This document shows, one piece after another, positions 11,722-23,276 of a DNA stretch of 64,000 nt. The stretch is from positions 43,449-107,448 of the forward strand of contig CAJNOL010000348.1 in the NCBI GenBank assembly GCA_905250125.1. The letters run 5' to 3'. The position numbers and the translations under genes were made by a program. The stretch's first letter is position 1, and each line of letters begins with the position of its first letter. The notes beneath the pieces were generated by a model. It made no database searches. It saw only the letters and a program-made list of their open reading frames with translations, and was not told the DNA's origin. Origin of the DNA: Rotaria sordida. Taxonomy: Eukaryota; Rotifera; Eurotatoria; Philodinida; Philodinidae.

Positions 11722-13090
11722 TTATTTCGATACAAGTAAAATTGTTGCACCCAATGAATTTAAAAGATCAATAAAAGTATCAAGTGTAATAACACTAAAA
11801 TCTTTTTTCAGAACGAGTCGATTTATTTGTGGTTGACTTAATTTAGTTTCTTTTTTTAATATTTTTGTCAGATCTCGACGTCCACCTTGAGCTTTAAGAA
11901 TTTTTTGCATTTGTTCAACAACATCATGGAATAATGGTAAAATAATATTAGGCGTTGAAATGATTGCAGTTTTTGGACTATCTACATGAGATGTAGTAGA
12001 TCGACGACGTTTCTGATGTTGATGTTTTTTTGATGTACGAATAGACGATGGTAAAATAGGTTCTTTTATTTTGTTTGATTTAATTGTAGGTGTATCAATT
12101 TCGTCTTCTAAAACATCATCGTCGACTAGATCATCATTGACATTATCATCATCATCATCATCATCATCATCGATAGCTTGATTTCGTAAATGACGACGTT
12201 TCTTTTTTGGACGTTCTTTGGTAAAACTCACTTTAGTTCGTCGAGTTCGTAAATTGATTTTTTGTGAACCACTTCCTTTATTAGTTGTTCTTGGAAAATC
12301 TTCATCATTGTCTGTTAATGATGTTTGATCATTGCTTATATCATTATCATTAATATCATTTTTATCATTTTTATTATCATTTTTATTATCATCATTATTG
12401 TTAACAGCAGTAGTAGTATCTTGAGTAGAAAGTGCTGATGAAGAATCTTTCAATGTTGATGCTTGAGATGAATCATCATTTTCATGTCTTTGTTCAATTG
12501 TAACTGCCGTATGTCTAACACGAGCATTTGATGTTAATAATCGAGTTATCAAAACATCGCGTTTAATCCATATTATAAAAATTAAAAACAAAATCCCTAA
12601 ATACATAAGTGGTTTTGTAAAATCGACTTTCGTATACCATGGACGTTTTTTCGCAATAAATTTTTTGAAATCAGTTTCGCTCTAAAATTAATTTAAAATT
12701 ATATTATAGAAATAAATTTAAGTATTTTTCGTTTTTCTTTTTTTTTTTTGATTAAATATGTAGTTGAAAAAAGTGAATTACCATTTGTCGGCTCATAGCT
12801 CGTTTTTTCTTTTTAGCTTTTTCTGATAGTGGATTGTCAGAGCCATCTCGATCATTTACACTCTCAACTGAAAGAGAACTTATTGTTACTAAATTTCGTC
12901 TGCGTTCAGCTGTTTGTACTGAATGATCAGATTCTGTTGCTTTCGAGTTTTCTTGCAATCGTCGAGAATCACCGATTGATAATGGTTCATCTTCGTCTGT
13001 ATTCAATGTTTGGCTGCCTGTGTGCGGGCTTCTTCTACCATCTTCACTATCGATACTATTGTTTTTAAGAATTATTAAACGTTCCACCAT
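11722..13090 (-). CDS. membrane-anchored acidic protein with C-terminal XRE-like helix-turn-helix
   Basis: Two exons, 13090-12782 and 12681-11722, give 422 residues in frame (phase-0 junction, GTAATT donor, TTTTAG acceptor). Order: a polar, Ser- and charge-rich N-terminus with a basic KKKKR patch near residue 95; a hydrophobic helix at about 126-141 (LGILFLIFIIWI); a long disordered middle with Asn/Asp repeats, basic K/R clusters and a run of nine Asp; and a compact C-terminal domain of about 70 residues. That domain reads as four helices, with L-S-Q-P-Q-I-N-R-L as the third and ITLDTFIDLLNSLGA as the fourth. This resembles bacterial Cro/C1 (XRE, HigA-like) DNA-binding domains. Basic clusters could be nuclear localisation signals, which would suit a nuclear-membrane protein, but that is inference. 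The Asp run is coded by a GAT microsatellite. Confidence 0.75.
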
Positions 13091-13791
13091 AACTTGAATT
13101 TTTTTAATATTCTATCAAAATCAAGAAATAATCTATTAAATGAAATATCATGCGTTAGAAAACAACAAAATAACTTTTACTTCAAAAAACAAGAAAAATA
13201 TATCGTTTGAGACTAATCACTACCTTTATATGTCTTCACACGTGGAAAACAATCCTTGTCTACACTACAGCTCGCATCTATTCACGGTTGATTGCTCTTT
13301 TTAGTAGCAGTTGAGTTGCATCTTTCTTTTTCTTTCTACATACCCGCGATAAACATTTTTTTTTTTGTAGCTCAAGGACAAAGTTAGGATCAATATTCAT
13401 CGTAGATAATAAATGCTTAAAATAAAACATTTTTCAATAATCAACGTTTCGTTGTTGAAATCAACGCATAAGCTGATGAGTTCTTAATCAATGAAATAAA
13501 AATGTTTTCTTTTTTAAATATATATCATATGAAATGATTGTATCTATCAATTAAATACAACTAATATAAATATATCGATCATTTATCATATAAAATAGAA
13601 CTTTCTCATTTCTAAGTTCCGAAAATTATCATGACGGCTTTTTACATGTCTTACACATTAGTCTAATAAGGAAAAAACCTATACGTTTTCCAATAGGTGT
13701 CACTAATAAAAATGCCAATGTATATGAATGATTGGACATAAATGTTTATATAATGCATAATAAATTATTGTCTTTTAATTAAATCTTAAAA
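13091..13791. other. divergent intergenic region
   Basis: Separates the minus-strand helix-turn-helix gene from the plus-strand SnoaL-like gene, so both promoters probably lie here. I see no defined motif beyond poly-T tracts. Confidence 0.4.
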
Positions 13792-14532
13792 ATGACGGAA
13801 CAAGAAGAAAAAAATATTCTTGTAGTCAAAGAATATATGCAAATCAGGTAGAAATATATTTATTCAAATTATAATTTTCATAATAATCTTTTTCTTTTTT
13901 ATTTCATTTAATTTTGACGATGAATAAAAATAAAAATGAAATATTTTAGTTATGATCCTGAACGTTCATCATCAAAAAATGTTGCTCATCTTGTTGCTTC
14001 AGATAATAAATTTATTGCACCAACAACATTTCCTGATATACATAATTGTCAAGCATATGCTGATGAACATGGAAGTATGATTATGATGAAAATTTTATTT
14101 TCGTCAAAAGAATTCTTTTTATTTAGAATTAATGAAAAGTATAAATGATTTAAGAATAACTGAAATTAATTATTTGATCGCCAAAGATGATCAAGTTGCA
14201 TTACGTTATTCAGCTGAAGGAAGTCATTGTGGACAACCTTATAAAGGTTTCACTAATTTAAATTAATTTATTCAAAAATATTTTTTTTTATTCTGAATAG
14301 GTATTCAAGCAACAGGACGAAAAGCTAAATGGACAGCTGCTGCATTATTTAAATTAAATCATGAAGGAAAAATTACGTTGTTAGTGTTAATCATTTGTTA
14401 TTTTTCTTTTTTTTGCAACAAAACTTGTTTTTTGATCTATTAATTAGGTTTATTAAAGAATGGGATAAATTATCAATGTGGAAACAATTAGGTTTTCCAT
14501 TGGAAGAAGCGACAAAAGTTCCATCAATATAA
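13792..14532 (+). CDS. SnoaL-like / NTF2-fold ester-cyclase family protein
   Basis: Five exons, 13792-13847, 13950-14074, 14127-14246, 14301-14379, 14448-14532, total 465 nt (154 residues). The splice between exons 2 and 3 uses the GTATGA donor inside GGAAGTATG; reading through it instead gives an early stop and loses the domain. The C-terminal half has the family's pattern: a beta strand D-D-Q-V-A-L-R-Y, then a G-x-H-x-G segment, G-I-x-A-T-G-R-K, W-T-A-A-A-L-F-K and a final E-W-D-K-L segment preceding a Q-L-G helix. SnoaL-like proteins form small cone-shaped barrels that act on polyketides, or have unknown substrates; many bacterial and fungal members are annotated as ester cyclases. The substrate cannot be told. 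No signal peptide, so probably cytosolic. Confidence 0.82.
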
Positions 14533-17500
14533 ATTTCACAATTTTCGTAAATGTTCATTATTCTTGCAATCAATTTTTATTTTTATATGTTATTCTTTAT
14601 TTTTATTTGAGCATTTTTTTTTCTTTTTTTCTAAAATAATTTATAGCACTTGCTTTTTATTTATAAATGAATAAATAATATATCGACTTTTTCCAAAAGA
14701 ATATCGATGATTTTCGTATCATAGTGCATTCAAAATTCTTTTTCTAATATCTTTATGGTCAAAATAGATGATATCTAACTCTTTCCAAATTGATTATCAT
14801 TAGTCAGATATCTTATTTATACCATAAATGGTGGTTGATTATAGACATCACTTGCTTTGTGAAAAAAAAGAAATCTGTCTTGCGCACAAATGTTAAGCAA
14901 AACGTTAGATTAGCTTCTATGTAGATCTATATAAATTATTCACTAATGATAGAGCAATGAATACGGGTTATTGATATATGAAAAAAATAAAGCTATATTA
15001 ATTATGGCTGTATAGAAGATATATTGAATAAAATCTATATAAGATTTTTTTGTTTTTGTTTTTGAAAAAGAATAAAACTAAACCAGTTGAATATTTATAC
15101 AAAAAAAAACCATTGTTTGTCTCTCTCATACATGAGAGTAAAATTTATGTCCAACAACTGACCAATAGAAATAGTTCATCAATGTCAGACAGTTCCATGA
15201 TCGTCAAAATAAAAAACCAATATCTACAGTATTTTTGTCTACACTTCCATATTAATCAAGAAATATGTGAAGATGAATGCGTGCTTATAAAACCTATTTG
15301 GCTATTATGAATAACAAAAGTATGAGAGTACTAATCGTCAATTCTTGATTCCTTGGAGAATTATCATAGTTTTGTTGATAACTTGTCGAAAACATGAGAG
15401 TTCTTGTTTTTTTAGTTCTTCGACATTATTGAAATAGTTGCAAGCAAAAATCTTTCTATGGAAGAAGACAATCAATATCAAGATTACGGGATATTCATTT
15501 CATCACATGCCATCAGATCAGCTATACATCTCATCTCAGTCAAAGACAAAATACTTTTTGAAAAAGTCTATTATTGAATAGAATTATTCTATTTTAATCC
15601 AAGTTCCGTTCACTGTATAATTATGTATCACAAGTTAGTATATACAAAAAAAGCTGTTAGCACACTTCCTGTGGGATTAAAATGTGAAACACAATGTAGC
15701 TGTTCTTAATAATCATAGGAAGATTGTGTTAATCTATCTATTTTGCAGAACATTTCTAAAACATCCTTCTACTTATTCCTCTGGAATTGGAATCAGGAAA
15801 TAGTTCACATTATTATAATAAGACGTTATTAATGTACGGTATTTAATTGTATATCAACAACGTCATTCATCGTGAGTGACGGGGTTCCCAGCTGTCTGTC
15901 ACGGTCTACGATGGATTTTAATACTGTCGGTCACGGTCTGTGATGGAATTAATTCGCGATTAATTAGCAATTAATTAATTGTTAAATAGTCATTAATTAG
16001 CGCTTAATGGAATTTTAATGATATATTAATTAAAATGTTTGTCACGGTGTGTGAAGGGAAAGCGGTGAAAGTGAGTTTGAAGTTTTTATCTTATATATTT
16101 CAATACTCCTTTTAGATCATATTTCATAAGATATATATATATATATATAAGAGTAAAGGTTCAGTACATTTATAATCAAGAGGAAGAAAAGTTGGTTTGT
16201 CATTTATTATCATTCAAGGAATATATTACATAGAAATGAAATTGATTTTTCATTATCTTTCTTTGCTCAAGTTTTTATACTCTGTTCTATTTTAAAATCT
16301 TAAAATTTTGTTTTTTTCTTTTCTTTCATTTCTCACTTGAGAACATTTAACTAAAAAATGTTGATATTTTCGAGAAATTCTAAGTAATTAGTCATATACA
16401 ATAACTTTAGTAAAAATACCATGATCGTAGTTACAATGAACATCACAAATGACATATCCAATTTTGACAAATACTTATCTTTACATAAGAAGTTAGTTGA
16501 AAAACATGTATAAGAGTACTATTTTTACTTCAGCTAAAATTTTCTTGAATAGAGTTGGATGCCAGAAGGAGATCTCTCTAGTACGAGAAAAATTAGAATA
16601 AAATATTTATAGTAATCAATTGATTTCGAGAAGATCTGTTAAGTTATTAACGATATAATAAATATATAATAGACTAAATGTTTTTTTTTCATAATATTTT
16701 AATAAAATAGATTAAACATTAAATACATATATATATCTATACGTTTATTTCATTTTGTTTAATATCTAACTGTTCTATTTAAGATCAATTTGCTATGAAA
16801 TGATGTTTATAATAACTGAAAATAAATGAGAATCATCTTTAAATGTTGATATTATGCTTGCCTTATTACTTAGATCTTCTTTTTATTGATTATAAGACAT
16901 TCTTGAAAGCTTGTTAGTATACATTGCTATCATAAATGCGCATATATTGATCTGTCTTCATTTTGAAATATAAAAAAAAATATCCAAAAATCAAATTTAA
17001 TAGATTTTTCGTTTTTTGCTCAGCAGATATTCAAATTAATTAATTAAAATGCCTTATTTTCACAAGATTTGCTTGTTAAATATAATGAAATATCTTATTA
17101 GTGAAAAAAGTGAAAGTAATTTGAATCATTCTTTCTATGGGTATCTACAAATATCAATTCTTATTTAAAAATTTCATTTGCTTGTGCTATCCAAACATAT
17201 AGAAGTGCTTATATTATATAAAATAAAAGATTATTTAATTTTAAATTGAAGACAACAATCCAATTTATCTACCGAACAATGTTTGCAATCATTCAGATGT
17301 ATACACTTCAATATGTGCCAAATAGATCAATGTCATAGAGATCGATACGACATTGGTCACAAATGGAATGAGATTTTTCAATCAAAGTAAAAACTTCTCA
17401 TCACTTATGCTGAAAGAAAATCATTCTTTCCTAGTCTTGAAGAGTCATATCAGTTTCTTCTCTGAATCTCCCGCGCGAAACAACCCCGTATACGTTATGA

Positions 17501-19188
17501 GGAATTCTACCTATATCGACTTCTTTAAAATAACAGTGCTCATTGTTAAATATATTGGCTCTGGACAGATCTTATTCAAATCTTTTTTGTATATATTAAA
17601 GGCTATTAAGTGTATATTTCTGAGACAGTTTTAATTTTGAATCTTCAAATTTGTTCTTGAGCAAGAAAGAACTAATCAATAGAGTTGTTGAAACAAAAAA
17701 CAACAGCGTAATTTGAATAGAATAGTTCTTATAGTATTGTTAACACTATTGGAAAATCTAATTACTATTATTGTGTTTGTTTTTTCTTTCAGATAAAGAA
17801 AGATTCTTTTTCTTTTTGTGAAAATAGGAAATGTTTCCTTTTTCTTTTTACTCAAGGGAATTTATCAGTTATGTCAAAGTCATATATGTTTCTTGATGGA
17901 AATGAATGAATATTAGGTTAAGTCAAAGTTTTTCTGACTGTCTATTTCCTGTAGCCATTGAACTCAAACATCAATGTGCATGCGCTTTTTCTCTTCTAGC
18001 CCTCTTCCTTCCTTCTGTTCTAGCAGCACGAATAGGAAACAGTTGGGCAACACAAACGAAGCAGTAAGCGAACAACAAAAATATGGTTAGAAGTTTCTAG
18101 AACTTTTCAAAGCCTTAAGTAATCATCGAAGTCATATTCACTAGTTTCCATTGTCGATGACAAATTTTTCGAGGATTCATGAAAATATACAAGATAAAGA
18201 CCTTTGAAAATTATTGTACGATTAAGTGAATGTGAGCTAGAGTCTTGCTAACTATAAATCGGATGTTCGTGTTTGAAGGTGTATTAGCATCTGAAATATA
18301 GTTATGGATATAAAAGATTCAGACATCTTTACAAAATAAAGTAGCAATGCTGAACTTTTCAAAGTTTTGTGTTGTACTCGAAGACAGAATCTCTTTAAAA
18401 CGGGTCGTTTCAACGAAAAAAGATTTTTTTCTGCAGCGAGGTAGAATTATTTTCATACATGCAGAATCCTGTTTTTAACAGTTTTCCCATATAAAATAAT
18501 GCAAAACACCAGATAGCTCTTCAGAGTTCGTTTTATTTTCTAGATTATGAGCAAGACATCCTTGCAAAAACTCATAGTAGTGTAGTGCGTTAGAGTTTGA
18601 ATAGTAAATTCTGGAAAATAGTTGTTTATGTTTAATAAATCGGATGCATCCTTGATTATCTTTGGTTATATTTAATGTTCATTCGAATTTTATTATTATT
18701 ATTTGATTTGTGTTCAATCATAATAACTCAATAAGACAAAAGAAATGTATATCCGAAATAAAGAATAGAGTTTCTCTGGCAATGATACATTTTTTGGTAA
18801 TGAAGTTTCATATAGTAGATATACTTTGAATTAGATTTTTTATATGTTACAATAAGGAAATTGAGAAGGACAAGTGAACATCGCATTTCAACTGACTAGA
18901 GGCTCAACTGACAAATTTTTCTTTATAAAAAAAAAAAATTTTATTATGATAAAACCGCATTTCTATGTTCACAGAAATCAGTATTCAACGTAGTCTTGTT
19001 TACCGACAGAATGAAGAGAAGACAAAAAAAAAAGAGATAGCATTTATTCTGTCATTTCTTTTTCTGTTCACTCATCTTTACTCACACTGACAAAACACAA
19101 TATCTAGACGAGTATAAAACGTAAAATATATCTCTATTTTATTTCGATTAATTTAGAAGACAAAAAGAAAAAATATTTAGTAATTATA
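14533..19188. other. long intergenic region, no gene supported
   Basis: 4.6 kb of AT-rich sequence. It contains the CACGGT-type repeats (listed) and a (TA)n run near 16133-16150. Frames at 15050-15310 and 17353-17634 lack good starts or domains. A GC-richer patch at 17950-18070 has no recognisable feature. Part of it is presumably the protoglobin promoter. Confidence 0.45.
15893..16060. repeat. three short CACGGT-type repeats around a TTAATTA-rich core
   Basis: GTCACGGTCTACGATGGA (near 15897), GTCACGGTCTGTGATGGA (near 15929, imperfect start) and GTCACGGTGTGTGAAGGG (near 16039) are direct, similar copies. Between the second and third lies a stretch made of ATTAATTAGC-like units. The local GC of the copies stands out from the surroundings. 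It may be part of an unrecognised repeat or element; there is no coding potential. Confidence 0.5.
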
Positions 19189-19830
19189 ATGACAGAACAT
19201 ATAGACAATGATCGATTACATGTCGATATTAAGTATCGTTTTGATTATTTTTCAAAATTTATTCATTTTACAACAGAAGATATATCAGCATTAAATATAT
19301 TTGCATCATCAGCAATTTCAGTTATTCCAGTTATTTCTGATTCAGTTTATAGAAAATTATTTCAATATGATATAACGAAAGATTATTTTATTATACAGAA
19401 TGATGTTTTTGATGGATCTTCAATAAAAAATGAAAATCTTTCATTAGATTCAGCACAAATCATCTATCGAAAAGATATGTTAAGCGGTTATTTGAAACGA
19501 TTACTTTTACAACGTGAATGGACAAATGAATTTCTTACATATCTTTCACGAATTGGTCGAATGCATACAAGTAAAGCTGATTCAACATCAATTAATGTCG
19601 ATTTTATTCATGTTAATGCAACATTAACTTATATAGAAAATCTTTTTATTGAAACTGTTTGGTCTAATGAAAATTTTGACAATAATACAAAAAAAAATAT
19701 TTTATTAGCATTAAATAAAGTATTTCGAATTCAAAATGATTTATTTCTTATGTATTATGTTGAATCATTACAAGATAATTCATCAATACGAACAACAAAT
19801 CATGAAAAAAGAAAATGTATTTGTAGTTGA
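19189..19830 (+). CDS. protoglobin-domain (globin-fold haem) protein
   Basis: Intronless, 213 residues. The protein follows the protoglobin/globin-sensor pattern: an entry helix (D-I-S-A-L-N) leading into S-V-I-P-V-I-S-D-S-V-Y, an F-Q-Y-D-I segment, a helix L-S-G-Y-L-K-R-L-L-L ending in E-W-T, then R-I-G-R-M-H-T, whose His126 sits at the proximal haem ligand position. A last helix pair contains INVDFIHVNATLTYIENL. The wording R-I/V-G-x-M-H-T and the I/V-D/E-Y/F-I-H-x segment resemble the fungal protoglobin-like family as I know it. Such domains bind haem and O2/NO/CO. No signalling output domain is attached. The C-terminus is KRK then C-I-C-S, a possible CaaX prenylation or palmitoylation site. 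The start ATG follows an in-frame stop region, so the N-terminus is well placed. Confidence 0.82.
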   Translation: MTEHIDNDRLHVDIKYRFDYFSKFIHFTTEDISALNIFASSAISVIPVISDSVYRKLFQYDITKDYFIIQNDVFDGSSIKNENLSLDSAQIIYRKDMLSGYLKRLLLQREWTNEFLTYLSRIGRMHTSKADSTSINVDFIHVNATLTYIENLFIETVWSNENFDNNTKKNILLALNKVFRIQNDLFLMYYVESLQDNSSIRTTNHEKRKCICS

Positions 19831-22800
19831 CATTCATTTTCATTATTTATTGTAAATTAGAATTAGCTTTTTTTTTTATTCTAGAATAAATAGAATTTAT
19901 TTGATAAAAAATTTATTTTATTTTTCCTATTTGAAAGATAATAAAGTTCGACAATGAAATGTCTTATAGAAAATAAACAAGAGGAAATACATGATTGATA
20001 TAGATGATGAGAAATAAAATTATTTCAGGAAATAAATGGAAAAAAAGACATATTAATTAGATTTGACAGGTTCAAAAAATAGCATAACATATACACTTAC
20101 AATAGTATTCATTAAATTAGCAAAAGAAACAAATACAAAATTTCTTTTGTTTTAGATCTACACAAAAAAACCAATCTAATATGTTCTTCTTTCTGTCAAA
20201 TATAAGTGACAAAAACATATCGTTCAAGTATCTTGTTTAAAATATACATCTATTGATAACTCTTCTCATTCTTTCTCATCTATATATTATGACAGATATT
20301 ACCAAGACTCATAATAAGTTTTATTTACAGACGTCATTGTCTCTTTCCGTTCGTATTCGATTGATATTATATTGAAAGCTTTTTCATTATAACAGATAAA
20401 TGTAAAGAATTTTATTTATAGAACGTCCTTTAAACAAAGAAAGTTTTTTTTATTTTATTTCAGATAATTTCAAGACTCAACATTATATGAATGATCGATA
20501 TGAAACTTAGTTTGTTTCTGTTTTTTGTTCATTCCAATCATCAATGTTAAAATGAATATTCCTTTGCCATTATGTATCTTTCAATGAGAATAAGCAAAAT
20601 AAAACAACAAAAATGAGTGAAGAGTTTGTAAAAAAAAAAATGTTAGAATGGTATACAAAGATCTTTATGTCCATGTCATTCGCATATGCTAAATTACCCA
20701 TTTGACAAATAAGAATAAGTCATACAATTATCAATAAATGAATTAGCTTTTGATTGATGATAGAATTGACATTATTCTACTATTCCTTCATATATATAAT
20801 TGACAAAAAAAATTCCAATCCATGTATAGCTATTTCTCACCTCAAAATAGATTCAATGATGTTGCTGAATCCAATTGAATTGATTCTAAGATTTTTTTTT
20901 CTATGTCTAACATCATAACAAATACAATCATCAGAATTGTATTGCTCATTAGAAAACCAAGCACATATTGTAACTTTAAAATCTCATCAGTATATTCGAT
21001 TATTACAGTAACAATAATAGTATTGAATTGTTTCTCGATATTCATTTGAAAAAAAAATTTTCACATAAATCTTCAATTTATAATAGAATTAACATTGGAA
21101 TCATATACGTGATTATGTCAGTTTATTCGAAATCAATTTGATTAACCGAAATTTTCTATGAAAAATCATCTACTTACAGATGAAAACTACTAATTATAAT
21201 TAGTTGAAATTCTTTTTTTTTTGTATTCATTTTCATTTTTCTTTACTGGAAACAGTTTCATATAATTACATTAAAAAAAAATAGATGACTATATATTTTC
21301 ATTTGAGAACATAAATAATTATCAATAATCAGACCTATTTCCTTTGTTTATATAATTATAATTAACTCTACAAGAGAAATAGAAAATACGAGTCCCTCCC
21401 TTTTTTTTTTGGTATCATATCTATTGCATGTTGGTAAAAATCATTATGAATGCAAGAAAAGAAAAGCTAACTTAGAGACCATCGTCTGATGATACTTCAG
21501 AGACATTCAAAAGTTTAGCGAACTAACTGAAACCTCCCTCTATCTCATATGATGTTATGAAAATGAACATATTTTTATGGTAATTTATTAAACGAGATGA
21601 ATTTTTTGATATTTATCAAATTCAATTGTTAATGTATCAAATGTTATTCAGAAATAGGTATATATATATATAATATTGTTTTATTTAAATAATAAAGTGT
21701 ATACCATAGTCTGATGATTCTTTGTTATGGACGAACCATGTCCTTGTGATAGGAAAAAAAAAGGAAATCATACATAATATATCATGATAAAGAATTACAC
21801 ATATGAATAAGAAGAGTTAGACTACAAGAAAAACAAGTGTATATTTGAGCATAAGTTTACATTAATATTTTTTACCGTATATGGAAAAATATGAGGCGAA
21901 CAGAAAAAAAATAAATGAAGCAAAAAAACAAATAATTTTTTCGAAGCCGGAAGAAGAACAATAGAATAAATTTATAATGACAATAATTCAGTTAGAAACA
22001 AACAACATAATCCAAGCTATTTAATATCATCACAATAGCAGATAAAATATCCATGACAATTATAATACAAAGAAATGACAGTAAGCAACTTAATGGTGAA
22101 GTAATACTCAAAAAAGTTGTCTGAAAATTTATTGATTAGTTTTACATTGAAGCTTAAGAAATTAATCAAGTAATCATGCCTTTAAGTTATTTAATTAGAT
22201 TAGATATGAGAGTTCTGGAGTACTAATTGATAAAACAAGATATAATTAGAAATATTATTCAAAATATCATAATGATATACTATGAAGATATCATCCAGAT
22301 GGGTAGTTTCTTAATCGTGCTATTAAATATACGAGATAATTCAATTGATGTATCGTCAAAACCAAGCTACTGAACTACAACTGGTTAGATGCTGCTTTAA
22401 AGTCAACAAAAAAAACCAGCTACACCCGTGTTAACCAATAAACTCTGTCTAATTTTATTGTGTATTGAAATTAATACCATTGGTAGATTCTGTCCTGGCT
22501 GAAATTTGGTTCCTTAATTCAGCAAGATATCGTTGTCATTGATTTACTACTGAAAATACTTAACGAAGAGTTTTTCGTATAATTTCGAAAAATATGGTAC
22601 AAACAAAATTCGACATATATGCTTCATATGAACACTATTTGTCTTAGTTTTTGCAAACGAAATATTTGTTCAGTAAATTAAAAGAAAGATCAGTTAATTA
22701 CTTAAATAGTCCGTCAGTGATGAATTAGATTTGTTAATAAATTTAAAGAACAGTAAATTAAATTTACTAACAGTCAATTAAATCAAAGGATAAATGTACA

Positions 22801-22870
22801 AATTGAAATTGTATTATAGTGTGATTCACTTCTTTTTTTTCTTCTTTTCTTTGTTTTCTTGTACCATGTA
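19831..22870. other. intergenic, no gene supported
   Basis: 3 kb of AT-rich DNA with poly-A/T runs and a (TA)n tract near 21658-21670. The 67-codon minus-strand frame at 20842-21045 has no recognisable domain. A cluster of CAGT(A/C)AATTAAA-like motifs at about 22670-22790 looks like simple local repetition. Confidence 0.45.
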
Positions 22871-22871
22871 G

Positions 22872-23225
22872 CACAGACGCTATGTACGTAGGTATTCTAT
22901 ATATGAAAGTAATGTATCAGATGAAGATGGCATGGAGGTAAATTAAGAAATAAATGAAAACAAAAGACTTGTCAAAACAAGAAATCAAAATATTGGGTTA
23001 ACGAGATTACATTTGATAATGTTAATGGAGTAGAACCAACTATTGGCAATGAATGGTCAAAACATTATTTGAACTATAGAAAAAATGGGAGAACAGTTTA
23101 TTACAGATGCAACAAAGCCAACTGTCGTGAACCGTAATGTATAGCAAGTATTTATCAGCTGTGTCATGTGAACAGTAAAAAAAAGTTACTGTTTATAAAA
23201 GTGAAGCTGAGCACGATGATCATAA
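22872..23225 (+). pseudogene. FLYWCH/MULE-type zinc-finger relic
   Basis: A short acidic exon-like piece (about 22872-22945, S-N-V-S-D-E-D-G) precedes a stretch at about 22993-23140 reading Y-R-K-N-G-R-T-V-Y-Y-R-C-N-K-A-N-C-R. This is the core of FLYWCH-like zinc fingers found in MULE transposases and derived genes. An in-frame TAA follows directly. After a run of A residues near 23177 the frame changes and V-T-V-Y-K-S-E-A-E-H-D-D-H-K appears, giving the expected distal Cys/His ligands. One stop and one frameshift make it non-functional. No transposase catalytic core is visible nearby. Confidence 0.6.
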
Positions 23226-23276
23226 GGGTGTGTAGATGTATATGTAATGAAAATCCATCCCCACATCTACACCCTA
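23226..23276. repeat. TG-rich hairpin beside the FLYWCH relic
   Basis: AGGGTGTGTAGATGT and its inverted copy ACATCTACACCCT enclose a loop of about 22 bp. Same TG/CA arm composition as the hairpins at 1758, 7555 and 55158. Confidence 0.6.

Noticed and set aside
12148..12171. ATC/GAT repeat considered as an independent microsatellite feature
   Set aside because: It is inside the coding exon of the helix-turn-helix gene and encodes its Asp run; described there.
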